A stretch of DNA of 64,000 nt, taken from assembly GCA_900095095.1 (NCBI GenBank), contig FMBT01000295.1, positions 310,001 to 374,000 of the forward strand, given 5' to 3'. This document shows, piece after piece, positions 22,004 to 31,590 of this stretch; within the stretch, counting starts at the first letter, position 1; each line of letters begins with the position of its first letter. The notes beneath the pieces are model-generated. The model had not been told where the DNA came from. It saw only the letters and a program-made list of their open reading frames with translations, and ran no database searches. A program made the translations under genes and the position numbers. Source of the DNA: Fragilariopsis cylindrus CCMP1102 (taxonomy: Eukaryota; Bacillariophyta; Bacillariophyceae; Bacillariales; Bacillariaceae).

Positions 22004-25000
22004 ATGAATGTAGACTATGGCGACACTGACGATGGCATTGACGAGTTCTTAGCTCATATGTCCGTATCCAACGAACCTATGACCGAACACGCTGAAAGTA
22101 CAATGCAAGCCTATGCAGCATTCCAGAAGAACCGTCGCCCTCCTCGTGAGAGAGACCCTGACACTGAAATACCGAAACCAATCTTCGAAAAGTGTCCAAG
22201 AGATTTACGGATTGCATGGAGTAAGGCACCCAATGATATTAAGAAACAGATTCTTAAAATCAAAAACCATCCCACTAAGCAAGGTGCTAAGAAAAATAGT
22301 GAGTTAGGTGTCTACATTAGCGATTTTGAAGGATATGACTCCGACGCATCCGGCCAATCAGAGCATACCTACGTATACGACGCTGATGATGCTGACGATA
22401 CATCTGTCATAGAAGCAACTGATTTGACGGCAAATGCAGCAAGACGAAGACAGCCCAATCAAGGTATACTCAAGAAGAAGGAATTACCAAGGAAGACTGA
22501 GCTGCCCTTAGCCGATCCACGTCGATTCATGGCCAACAAAACCACACCAGTAATAGGTAAAGATGGTAAAGTTGTTGGTCATATCGCATATACGGCAGCT
22601 ATGGCTAAAATCAATCATCGTTTTGATCAAGTCGATTGTCATCTACCAAATACTTCCAAAGACAACTACGTCGTCTCCGTTAATGCAACGAAATTCTTTA
22701 ATGAACCACTCGCATTAATGGATGGCGGAGCTAATGGTGGAATTGGAGGCAGAGATATGAGACTCATGTCTTACAATGCTGACGGACGACGTGTCAATAT
22801 AGGTATTGCAGGTGATCATCAAATGACTGGCAAGAGACTTGGAACGTTTTGTTCTGTAATTGTTACAAACAGAGGCAAGATTCTAGCCATATTTCATCAA
22901 TATGCTCATGTACCTGAACAAGAAAAATCGATCCATTCGAAATGTCAGTTCCAAGCGCATAATAATCTCGTTGGAGATACAGCGACAGCCTATGGCGGAC
23001 CACAACGTATTCAAACTGCAGACGGATATCAGTTACCTTTATCTATACGCTCTGGATTACCGTACATTCGCCAAACGTATCCTACCAATGATGAAATTAA
23101 AGAGCTTACACATGTACAGTTTACTTCACCTGCGGAATGGAATCCTAATCTGAATGACGATAGCCGTACACCTGAAGAAATGCTCAAGCAATTTCCTCCT
23201 ATGCCACGTTCCGCTATCAACGAGTTCTACGATCAAGAAGGTAATATTAATTACGACTATCTTTCTAAACAAGAACATAGACCAATACGTGCAACAGTTC
23301 AAACCGTTGAAATTGAACATGATGATGATGACAGTGTTGGATCTATGCCTGGTTTACAATGTCGAGCTCAAGAAGAAGATTCCTCAGGTGATGAAGAAGA
23401 TTCCTCAAGTGATGATGAACCTGTAGTTAATAAATTCAAGCAACCAACTACAATTGTATGGAACGATCCAATCGATGACTCCAATGGGGAGAAAATTGAA
23501 TGTCCTCGACTTAGAAAAAGTAAGCTCAAACGCCGTATCCGAATCAAAGAAAAACGACTTAAAGCTGCAGCCTCTAAACAAGAACTGATTGATAAGAAAC
23601 CATCTGCTGTTACAGCTAATGATTTACCAATCCCAATTATTGATAATATGGTCAATGATAACGAATCCCCTACAATGGTAGACGGCATCGAGTTCTTTTC
23701 AACGGATCCTCATCCACTTCAACCTAATATCATCGACGACGTTATTGAAGAAATGAAGATGGACGATCTACTATTCTACGATTCAGTAGATAAACCCCAG
23801 GACTCCACAGTATTCGTAGATACAATATCAGACACCTCGTATCTTGATGACTTATCTACCTTCAGACCGACTGAACACGAATACTGGGAAGACTTTTTAA
23901 TGGATGAATCTACTCAACGTCTAATCTATCAAGGAAGACTCGATTATTATGAACAATATGACATTAATGCTACCGACATTGCTAATGTAATGAATCCTCT
24001 TACACCAAGATATTCTGTACCCACGGTCATCGATTATGAATCCAAAAGGAAGTACTTTGCACATCTACCTGCTTCTGTTGTTAAAGCTACCTTCAAGCAT
24101 ATAACTCAAAATATGAAACTACCCCCAGCCTCATATCTGCACAAGATGTTCAAATCACCTAATCCTTCTGCGAATCTTAAACGCCGTGATGAAGACGATG
24201 CCACCGACATGATCTATTCAGATACTCCTGCATGCAACGGTGGTGAGAAATGTGCACATATCTTCGTAGGACGAAAATCAAAACTCACCGATGCATATAA
24301 AGTCAAACATCAGAATGCTGAAGACTTTCTACTTTGCTTCCAAGATCGTGTCCGTCAAAGAGGATGTCCCACTGGACTAGTAGCAGATAATGCTCCTATG
24401 TATCGAGGATGGAAAAACGCAGTGTACCTTCGAGACATTTGTATTTCATTATGGCAATGCGAATCCAAATATCAGCACCAAAACTATGCTGAAAATCGAT
24501 GGCAAACTGTCAAACGGTACACAAACCGAGTAATGGACCGCAGCGGATGCCCTCCCTACGTTTGGTTTCTAGCATTATCTTATGTTATATTCTGCCTCAA
24601 CAATTGTGTTGATCCAAACATCGGAGAGGGAAACAAGAGCCCACTACAAATCGCAACATTTCAAATGACTGATATTAGCCCTCTGCTATACTTTTATTTT
24701 TGGGAACCTGTTTATTATCTCGTTGATGAATCAGAACAACATTTCCCAAGTAAATCCAAAGAAATGAGAGGTCGATGGGTAGGAATCTCCAAACATATCG
24801 GTAACAAGATGACCTACAAAATCATTTCCGATACAACTGGAAACGAAATTTGTCGCTCAGCCATACGTACTGCACGAGACAATACGATGAAGAACCTACG
24901 CGAAGATCCTGTCACGGTAGACAAAGATCTATTCAATGTTGAAAATATCCTTTCTCCGGCAGAAGATATTGCTAACAACAAGTTAAAAGAAGTAACCTCG

Positions 25001-27841
25001 GAAAATACTTTTAACGTTTTTGATGAATCAGCAATATCCAAGGATATCGAAATTCAACTCCAGGTAGAATTAGATGCAAAATTTAACGACTCGAATGAAC
25101 AGCAGACTGGTCATTTTAAAACGGCGTCGCCAAAACGCGCATCTCCTACTGGACCACAACGTCATGTAAAACAAAAGCGTTTAAGCGACTTAAATCCTCT
25201 GGATAAAACTAAGGATAAAGGTTTACGACGTAGTTCACGACATAAACCCCTTCAAAACTTAAACGTTAAAGGAGTTACCACACTATTGACCCAAGTCAAT
25301 AATACTGATATCAACCATCCCACCAACCCACGGCCGTCTACCGCAACTCGTCAACAAGTCCTCAAGCAACGTGACACATCTATCAAGGAACAGCTAGATT
25401 CATTTGTCTATCTTCGAGAAAATGGGGAGAATGAATATCTTTTGGGAAAAGAATTTGAGTTTCCTCTTAAAGACGAAAATGGCAACGCGATACTCGGAGA
25501 CGACGGCAAACCGTTGGTAGCAATAGCGCCCCCACCAAGTGATCTAGTAGGAAGAGTTTTCCTAACCAAACCCGACGAGAGAGGTGAAGTTAATAGAGCA
25601 CGAGTTGTAGAACTTATCAAAGACTTTGAAGGCAAAGTTGAAAAGGATATGAATCTAATCAAGTTCAAGCTAAACTATGATCACAGTTCCCAAGAAGACA
25701 TCATGTCGTACAACGAAATTCTGGACTACATCGAAAGAGAACAGAACAATGAAGACGGACATCATTGGAAATTTCGTACTATCTTAGGACACGTACATAC
25801 TCCTGTGGGACACAAGGATAGAATGGGGAGTGACTACAACGTCAGAACAGCTTGGGAAACGGGAGCAATTTCGGTCGAACCATTGGACTTCCTTGCTAAG
25901 GACATTCCTGTTGATCTTGCTATCTATGCCAAGAAATTTGACCTACTCGAATTGGAAGGATGGAAACGCTTTAAAAGAATTGCTAACCGAGATAAGCATA
26001 TTCGACGACTTGTGAAACAAGCCAAGCTACGATCCTTCCGTGTTACTCCTAAGTACAAGTATGGATTCTCTATACCGCGTAACTACAAGGAAGCCCTTGA
26101 GTTTGACGAAAGGAACGGTAATCATAAATGGCAAGAAGCAAATGTATTGGAACATGCACAATTAACGGATTATGCAGTATTCAAGAACAAGGGAGAATTC
26201 CATGATGCAAAGATACCAGAAGGTTATCGCAAGATCAAAGTTCATACTATCTTTGATGTGAAACACGATGGCAGGCATAAAGCTCGAGTTGTAGCTAATG
26301 GTAACCTAACGGATACGCCACTCGAATCTGTTTACTCAGGTGTTGTTTCATTACGCGGATTACGTACATGCATATTCTTAGGAGAACTTAACGGCATGAC
26401 CCCATGGGCTACTGATATTGGAAATGCTTATCTTGAAGCAAAGACCACCGAAAAGGTATGCATCAAAGCAGGGCCAGAATTTGGGGAGCTACAAGGAAAC
26501 CTTCTTATCATCGATAAGGCTCTTTACGGATTAAGACTTAGCGGAAAAGCATTCAACATTTTGCTATCTGATTGTCTACGCGACCTAGGATTCTACCCAT
26601 CCAAAGCAGAATCAAGTATTTTCATGAGAAAATGTCCTACAAGAGACGTGTACGAATATGTGGCCACATATGTTGATGACCTATGCATTGTTATGGAGAA
26701 TCCTAGGGAGTTCCTAAACCAGCTGTCGTCAGCACCGTACAACTTCAAACTGAAAGGTTCAGGAGAAGTTAACTTCCACTTAGGCTGTGGATTTGAGAGA
26801 GACTCTGATGGAGTATTATGTATGGACCCAAGCCGGTACATAGACAAGATGGAAGATGCCTACAAGCAATATTTCAAGGAATTGCCTAACCAGAAGCACA
26901 GATCACCGCTAGTGAAGGGAGACCATCCAGAACTTGATGTAACCGAGTTTCTTGACCAAGACGGTATTGAAATATATCAATCATTAATAGGAGCTATGCA
27001 ATGGGCAATCTCTATTGGACGATGGGATATACAATCCGCAGTAATGAGCTTATCAAGCTTTAGAGCGCAACCACGAAAGGGACATCTTGAAAGAATCAAG
27101 CGTATCTACGGATTCTTATGCAAGTTCAAGCATTTCAAACTACGGTTTCGAGTTGATGAACCAGACTATTCCGGTATTCCACCAATGCCACCCTACGATT
27201 GGAGCCATTCTGTATATGGAAACCCAACTGAAGACATCCCTAAAGATGCACCAACTCCACTGGGAAAACGAATCGTTTTGACCCATTACTTCGATGCAAA
27301 TCTAATGCATGACGTACTATCAGGAAAAGCAGTTACAGGTGTAGTTCACTTCTACAACAAGACTCCCGTTGATTGGTATTCCAAGAAACAATCTACCACG
27401 GAAACCGCAACGTACGGATCTGAATTCCTGGCATGTCGAACCTGTTTCGAACAGATCATAGATCACCGACAGTATCTACGATACCTTGGAGTACCAGTAG
27501 GAGATGAAGACTACGCATGGGGAGACAATGACGCGATGATCAATAGTGCAACCATACCGGACGCAAAGTTACATAAACGACATAACATTCTGTCATTTCA
27601 CTTTGTTAGAAGCTTAATTGCAAGTGGTTTCATTAACCTGCAACATATTAAATCGGAAAGTAATATTGCAGATATACTTACGAAACATTGGGGTTATCAA
27701 AGTACGTACGAATTGATCCGCCCAATCTTTCATTTTGGAGGTAACACGGCCGCGTTATATTTTGATGATACATTAGAAGTCGATCGTCACATTACTGAAT
27801 CAGAGTTAGCAGAAATCGTTACGACCAATGGGGAGTGTTAA
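22004..27841 (+). CDS. Copia pol polyprotein: protease, integrase, reverse transcriptase, RNase H
   Basis: 1945 residues. An aspartic-protease-like motif, ALMDGGANGGIGGRDM, is at about residue 240. The integrase core lies around 740-840 (DTPACNGGEKCAHIFVG, then GLVADNAPMYRGWK, then NYAENRWQTVKRY). The reverse transcriptase spans about 1400-1620, with ATDIGNAYLEAKTTEKV, KALYGLRLSGKAF and the active-site YVATYVDDLCIVM near residue 1556. RNase H is at the end, with TATYGSEFLACRTCFEQ and IKSESNIADILTKHWG. This order is diagnostic of Ty1/copia. The frame stays open throughout. Confidence 0.95.
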   Translation: MNVDYGDTDDGIDEFLAHMSVSNEPMTEHAESTMQAYAAFQKNRRPPRERDPDTEIPKPIFEKCPRDLRIAWSKAPNDIKKQILKIKNHPTKQGAKKNSELGVYISDFEGYDSDASGQSEHTYVYDADDADDTSVIEATDLTANAARRRQPNQGILKKKELPRKTELPLADPRRFMANKTTPVIGKDGKVVGHIAYTAAMAKINHRFDQVDCHLPNTSKDNYVVSVNATKFFNEPLALMDGGANGGIGGRDMRLMSYNADGRRVNIGIAGDHQMTGKRLGTFCSVIVTNRGKILAIFHQYAHVPEQEKSIHSKCQFQAHNNLVGDTATAYGGPQRIQTADGYQLPLSIRSGLPYIRQTYPTNDEIKELTHVQFTSPAEWNPNLNDDSRTPEEMLKQFPPMPRSAINEFYDQEGNINYDYLSKQEHRPIRATVQTVEIEHDDDDSVGSMPGLQCRAQEEDSSGDEEDSSSDDEPVVNKFKQPTTIVWNDPIDDSNGEKIECPRLRKSKLKRRIRIKEKRLKAAASKQELIDKKPSAVTANDLPIPIIDNMVNDNESPTMVDGIEFFSTDPHPLQPNIIDDVIEEMKMDDLLFYDSVDKPQDSTVFVDTISDTSYLDDLSTFRPTEHEYWEDFLMDESTQRLIYQGRLDYYEQYDINATDIANVMNPLTPRYSVPTVIDYESKRKYFAHLPASVVKATFKHITQNMKLPPASYLHKMFKSPNPSANLKRRDEDDATDMIYSDTPACNGGEKCAHIFVGRKSKLTDAYKVKHQNAEDFLLCFQDRVRQRGCPTGLVADNAPMYRGWKNAVYLRDICISLWQCESKYQHQNYAENRWQTVKRYTNRVMDRSGCPPYVWFLALSYVIFCLNNCVDPNIGEGNKSPLQIATFQMTDISPLLYFYFWEPVYYLVDESEQHFPSKSKEMRGRWVGISKHIGNKMTYKIISDTTGNEICRSAIRTARDNTMKNLREDPVTVDKDLFNVENILSPAEDIANNKLKEVTSENTFNVFDESAISKDIEIQLQVELDAKFNDSNEQQTGHFKTASPKRASPTGPQRHVKQKRLSDLNPLDKTKDKGLRRSSRHKPLQNLNVKGVTTLLTQVNNTDINHPTNPRPSTATRQQVLKQRDTSIKEQLDSFVYLRENGENEYLLGKEFEFPLKDENGNAILGDDGKPLVAIAPPPSDLVGRVFLTKPDERGEVNRARVVELIKDFEGKVEKDMNLIKFKLNYDHSSQEDIMSYNEILDYIEREQNNEDGHHWKFRTILGHVHTPVGHKDRMGSDYNVRTAWETGAISVEPLDFLAKDIPVDLAIYAKKFDLLELEGWKRFKRIANRDKHIRRLVKQAKLRSFRVTPKYKYGFSIPRNYKEALEFDERNGNHKWQEANVLEHAQLTDYAVFKNKGEFHDAKIPEGYRKIKVHTIFDVKHDGRHKARVVANGNLTDTPLESVYSGVVSLRGLRTCIFLGELNGMTPWATDIGNAYLEAKTTEKVCIKAGPEFGELQGNLLIIDKALYGLRLSGKAFNILLSDCLRDLGFYPSKAESSIFMRKCPTRDVYEYVATYVDDLCIVMENPREFLNQLSSAPYNFKLKGSGEVNFHLGCGFERDSDGVLCMDPSRYIDKMEDAYKQYFKELPNQKHRSPLVKGDHPELDVTEFLDQDGIEIYQSLIGAMQWAISIGRWDIQSAVMSLSSFRAQPRKGHLERIKRIYGFLCKFKHFKLRFRVDEPDYSGIPPMPPYDWSHSVYGNPTEDIPKDAPTPLGKRIVLTHYFDANLMHDVLSGKAVTGVVHFYNKTPVDWYSKKQSTTETATYGSEFLACRTCFEQIIDHRQYLRYLGVPVGDEDYAWGDNDAMINSATIPDAKLHKRHNILSFHFVRSLIASGFINLQHIKSESNIADILTKHWGYQSTYELIRPIFHFGGNTAALYFDDTLEVDRHITESELAEIVTTNGEC

Positions 27842-28639
27842 ATTATACATAGTACTCGATGTAGGAGTCATATGTCGTACATAAGCCCCGCGGAGTAGAA
27901 ATACAAGCGCGATCAGATTAGTGAGGAGAAATGCACGTGTATGCATTATTGAGATAAAAGAGAACCGAAAGTTAGCTAAAAGCCAACATCGTACTGTTGG
28001 AGTTGAAGTAACCTTGTCGAAGCCGTTGTCGAAGCAATTGGAACCGAGCGTAAATAAGAGAAGTGCTTAGGTATATTTATACAAATCGGAACACGATTAA
28101 GAAGAGTGTCCGAATACATAGAACACGATTATGAAGAGTGTTATACATATGGAAGTCGAACAGATGTCGATGTCCACCTTTGAACCGCTAATGCGATATA
28201 TATGCATTGAGGCGAAGTGAGTTAGGAACAGAAAGTTGTATGCAGGGTTACTGGAAACCGCAATACTAAAATACGAAGAAAAGAGCAGAATTACCTCGAT
28301 TACGAGAAATGAACAATTACTGTCTTTTATTGTTGAGAAATTGTAATAACCATAGACTAAATAAACAAGTGTGTTAATAACAACTTTTGCGTTTGAACAT
28401 CATCGTTAGTATCGTACGACGTTACTATAGATATATCTACAGAAAGTTACGCCATTCTTCTACGGAAGTTTCGCTGACAAGAAGGGGTTAGATATCCTGG
28501 TAGAACAACCGTGAGTAGTCTTTCAATATAAGGGTCAAGAGTATCAACCCTTCCAGCTTTAATAGAATCTTACAAGACCGAAGAGTAAGACTATTATAAT
28601 CCTGTTTCACCAATCATCGATTGTCTGTGAAACGTACAA
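27836..28639 (+). repeat. Right LTR of the copia element
   Basis: The same 804-base sequence. It begins inside the last codons of pol, so the pol stop codon is supplied by the LTR. It is followed by the TTCAA duplication. Confidence 0.95.
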
Positions 28640-28972
28640 TTCAACGTCACCCACGTAAGCAAAAGGTAAATTGAAAAGAACGGAATCTATGCTACGTGGA
28701 TTACGTGAGTACTTCTTCAATCCTACCAATACTTTTAACCTAAGTGTAGCATTTCCATCGACAACGAAAACACCAACACCTCCTATGGGATGATCTGCAA
28801 AGAAATCATACACTAGTGGTTCTAGTTCGGCTACTGTGTGGGGTGCGCTATCCGTACGCCAGGCATGAGTATACCGATGGATACTGTTGGTGCGGGCGAC
28901 TCCAGCACCAAACGGATCACACGTAGCGTCCTTAAACAGAGACGTATATGTCTTGTGTTCAATAGCAACCAT
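28640..28972 (-). CDS. Gag-like ORF, 5' portion (DIRS-order element)
   Basis: This is the beginning of the first ORF of the outer element. It starts at ATG 28972, about 150 bases inside repeat a1, and runs up to the right LTR of the copia element. It contains IGGVGVFVVDGNATLRLKVL and reads on briefly into the LTR by chance. No enzymatic domain is recognised. Confidence 0.65.
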
Positions 28973-29125
28973 ATCTTATTTTCAATCTTATGGTATGATA
29001 ACCAATTCTAAGGATAGAGGTACGTCTCTTAGTGCTACCACGTGTGTAATAAAAGATAAATAGAGTAGTAATTCTACGGAAGCGGTGGGGCATGTCCAGT
29101 AGGGGAGATGACCTAGCGCAACCAA

Positions 29126-29329
29126 GAGAGCTATTACTACTACTAGTCGAGAATAAGAATGAGAACAAGAGGGTGTTGTCTCTTGTTGCACATCTTTTCT
29201 CTTTTTCCAAAACACTTACTTCGTTACTAGAAAATCATGACTGGGGTTAAAAAGGGTAAGTTGAACCCCAACCTTATATCTTTCAGTCTTTTCTTTTTCA
29301 TTCCTCCATTTTGTGACTCGCAACATCAA
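29126..29329 (-). repeat. Terminal repeat a1 (204 bases), 5' end of the DIRS-order element
   Basis: It matches 12018-12221 at every base compared, at a constant offset of 17108. It is the outer copy upstream of the minus-strand ORFs. Confidence 0.92.
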
Positions 29330-29665
29330 TTGATGTTCAGTGTGCAAGATACTTTGTGTCAATGATTCGATTCGACTCACTCGACTTGAGTAGTCTCGAG
29401 ACGTGCTACCTGTACTGTATTATTGTTGGACTTCGTGTACTTCATAATATGCGTGTGTCTGAGTCATGCTTTATTATTTATTTCGATCTTTCATCATGCT
29501 TTATATGTTATTGACAGTTTGCATCATTACATTTTCGAATTCTTACAATTGAATGACTAGGAAAACAATACCACTAGCATAACATAAATGATTTAATTGC
29601 TTGTCGAAGAACAAAAGAAAGAAGGCTACAAGAAGTACTTCCCAGTAACAGTCTAGAAGATTTGT
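29330..29665. other. Host DNA between the transposon block and the next gene
   Basis: 336 bases of AT-rich sequence, presumably the promoter of the small gene at 29666. No further element was seen. Confidence 0.4.
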
Positions 29666-30088
29666 GTGAACTCAGTTGCTGAAAACGACATCGAAGATAA
29701 AATCATGATTCGACTAAATCCTTCTTGGTATAATTACGTGAAGACGACGTCGAGATTCAAGACGTTATCGATCCGAAGTCTACAGTCAACGACAACGAGA
29801 ATCATTACGAATCAACGAACAGTTCTGGCAAAAAATGATTGCTATGGTAGTAGTAGTATAAGTCAAAGCAATCATTTTTCGACCAACAGAGGTCGTCGTA
29901 ACTCCAATCCACAGAATTCATGGCACATCAACGAGCATACCAACTACAGCAGAAATCGACATTCCAATGTCAATCGGTCGACAGGAGTTATATTTTTTGT
30001 GGTGGCATCCGCAGCGGGAATTGGTTCGGTAATTGCAATGGGAACGAGTACTCGAAAAGAGTTAAAAAAGGAAGGAATGAATGAATGA
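29666..30088 (+). CDS. Small predicted organellar membrane protein
   Basis: 140 residues from the first Met. Met14 (29705) may be the true start, because the sequence after it (MIRLNPSWYNYVKTTSRF, then TLSIRSLQSTTTRI) is basic, lacks acidic residues and looks like a mitochondrial presequence. A single hydrophobic helix near the C-terminus (GVIFFVVASAAGIGSVIAMG) is followed by a short charged tail. No family is recognised. Coding status is supported by composition only. It is convergent with the zinc-ribbon gene. Confidence 0.45.
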   Translation: MNSVAENDIEDKIMIRLNPSWYNYVKTTSRFKTLSIRSLQSTTTRIITNQRTVLAKNDCYGSSSISQSNHFSTNRGRRNSNPQNSWHINEHTNYSRNRHSNVNRSTGVIFFVVASAAGIGSVIAMGTSTRKELKKEGMNE

Positions 30089-30663
30089 ATCATCAAAATA
30101 CACACACAAAAGGAAGCTTCTTACATTTGAACGTTATTTCATCACAATGGTGCATTCTGTTGTTCAAAAATGCATTTCATATACATTACTATATGCTTAT
30201 AAAATTTCAAATTGTTGGATATAATATGCAGTCGCATGGTGTAGATTGGTAAATAAATAATCATGTTGAACTGTTTCTTTGTTGCTGTGAGGATTGATAG
30301 GACATTTATTGAAGATCTTATGATGAGATTGACTTATTTCTTTATGTATAAAGGTCTTGTAAATACGATCCCAAATAAGATAAACTCGTTATCTTTATAA
30401 AAGACCAAATGTCTATACCACAGGTCGTGTCGATCGACCAATTTGTGTACTAAATCTAGAACAGAAATCAATTAAAGTACATTGTTTAAATAATATACTA
30501 GAATAATTATAATTGTGATTATAATTAAGCGATTTGTTAGCTGTTTTCTATTTTGTTTTAATGGTTCTATCCTTCCTGTTTTCTTTGTTTTATTTTGTTT
30601 TACCTGTTCGATTGGCAATATTATTACTGTTAATAGACAAAACAAGATATGATTTTTTTCTCG
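30089..30663. other. Convergent intergenic region
   Basis: An AT-rich 3' region of both neighbours. No gene or clear repeat seen. Confidence 0.4.
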
Positions 30664-31590
30664 TTATTGGAATGGTTTATCCTCCTCTTCAATATCAGCA
30701 TCAATGATGTCCATTGGTTTTGAAATTTTTCTAGCCGGTCCACTGGAAGATGATGCACGTGTAGATGTTGTTTCCACCGTGGTTGCCGTCGATTTTGATG
30801 TTTCCACCGTGGTTGCCCTCGATTTTGACGCTGTTGTATCACCACCGATACCACCACTACCACCACCACCACTACGATCACCACCCATACCAGATAAGAT
30901 ATCAAAAAGGCTAGTTCCACCCGCTCCTTCTGAAGAAAGATCATCAATGTTAGTTCGTCCTGAAACGTTATTGATTTCTGTATTCTCACTATTCGATTGT
31001 AATACCGCTCCACAATTGAAACAAATAGATTGTTGTGGGATAGCAGTATCGACGTCGTTACTGTTACTTCTTTTTTGTTTCAGTACGGTAGCTGGTGCAT
31101 CACAATTCGGACAAACCCCAGAAATTGTATTAACTTTTTGCCATACTTGGAATCCGACTGTTGCAACAAGAGGAAGAACAAATATCAAAACCAAAAATGA
31201 ATTTAATAGACCTAATACAAGTCCACCCAACGGTGAAATAAAGAATCCAACTATTAGAGCAATAGAAAATGCACCTTTTGCAATATTTGCAATATCATCT
31301 TTCCCTCCTCCACCACCGGATGGTGGTAGATTATACATAGATAGACGAATTTGACTCTCAGACCCGTTATTGATTTCATTGAATGATCTTCGTACAGGAT
31401 TTCTTCTTCCTCCATTGAGTGATAAATAAGTTGTTGGTGACGACGAAATAAGTCCTTTATTATTACCGATTTTCAGGGCATTCGATGAGAACCGTTGTGT
31501 CGGCGTCGTCAAAATCGAAAAAGCATTCGACGACGACGATAGTAGCAATATCAATATCGGAGCTAGTAGCATTGAATATTTTCTTGTCAT
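30664..31590 (-). CDS. Plastid-type membrane protein with a zinc ribbon
   Basis: 308 residues, single exon. The N-terminus (MLLAPILILLLSSSSNAFS) is a signal peptide ending in an Asn-Ala-Phe context, close to the Ala-Phe bipartite plastid signal of diatoms, followed by a Ser/Thr/Arg-rich transit-like stretch. Two adjacent membrane segments lie at about residues 107-150 (FSIALIVGFFISPLGGLVLG, then a Leu/Val-rich helix). A four-Cys zinc ribbon follows (CPNCDAPATV near 158, CFNCGAVL near 190), then a Gly/Ser-rich region with a duplicated ATTVET motif and an acidic tail. Comparable zinc-ribbon membrane proteins occur in plastids, but no function is assigned. Confidence 0.72.
   Translation of the reverse strand: MTRKYSMLLAPILILLLSSSSNAFSILTTPTQRFSSNALKIGNNKGLISSSPTTYLSLNGGRRNPVRRSFNEINNGSESQIRLSMYNLPPSGGGGGKDDIANIAKGAFSIALIVGFFISPLGGLVLGLLNSFLVLIFVLPLVATVGFQVWQKVNTISGVCPNCDAPATVLKQKRSNSNDVDTAIPQQSICFNCGAVLQSNSENTEINNVSGRTNIDDLSSEGAGGTSLFDILSGMGGDRSGGGGSGGIGGDTTASKSRATTVETSKSTATTVETTSTRASSSSGPARKISKPMDIIDADIEEEDKPFQ

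Larger units (their letters stand above)
19045..28639 (+). mobile_element. Ty1/copia LTR retrotransposon (diatom CoDi-like), looks whole
   Basis: Two 804-base LTRs (19045-19848 and 27836-28639) bracket a gag-like ORF and a 1945-codon pol ORF. The order protease, integrase, reverse transcriptase, RNase H identifies Ty1/copia. TTCAA at 19040-19044 and 28640-28644 is the 5-base target duplication. The LTRs differ at one site that I could see, so the copy is young. It inserted in the antisense direction into the gag-like ORF of the DIRS-order element. A purine-rich tract (27827-27835) abuts the right LTR. A primer binding site next to 19849 was not recognised. Confidence 0.95.
11839..29329 (-). 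mobile_element. DIRS-order tyrosine-recombinase retrotransposon with split direct repeats, carrying two insertions
   Basis: Read on the minus strand the layout is: repeat a1 (29329-29126), gag-like ORF, reverse transcriptase/RNase H ORF, tyrosine recombinase ORF, repeat b1 (12400-12222), a2 (12221-12018), b2 (12017-11839). This a1-ORFs-b1-a2-b2 order is the split-direct-repeat plan known for PAT and Ngaro elements. Paired repeats look identical, so insertion seems recent. No methyltransferase domain was seen, which is nearer to Ngaro than to PAT. The element is interrupted by a Ty1/copia element (19045-28639) and a retroposon (12918-14202). Without these it would be about 6.6 kb. 12401-12471 and 28973-29125 are non-coding flanks inside the repeats. 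Confidence 0.88.

Noticed and set aside
20040-27841. The copia element as the carrier of a captured host gene
   Set aside because: All extra sequence is accounted for by gag-like and pol parts; no foreign domain was seen.
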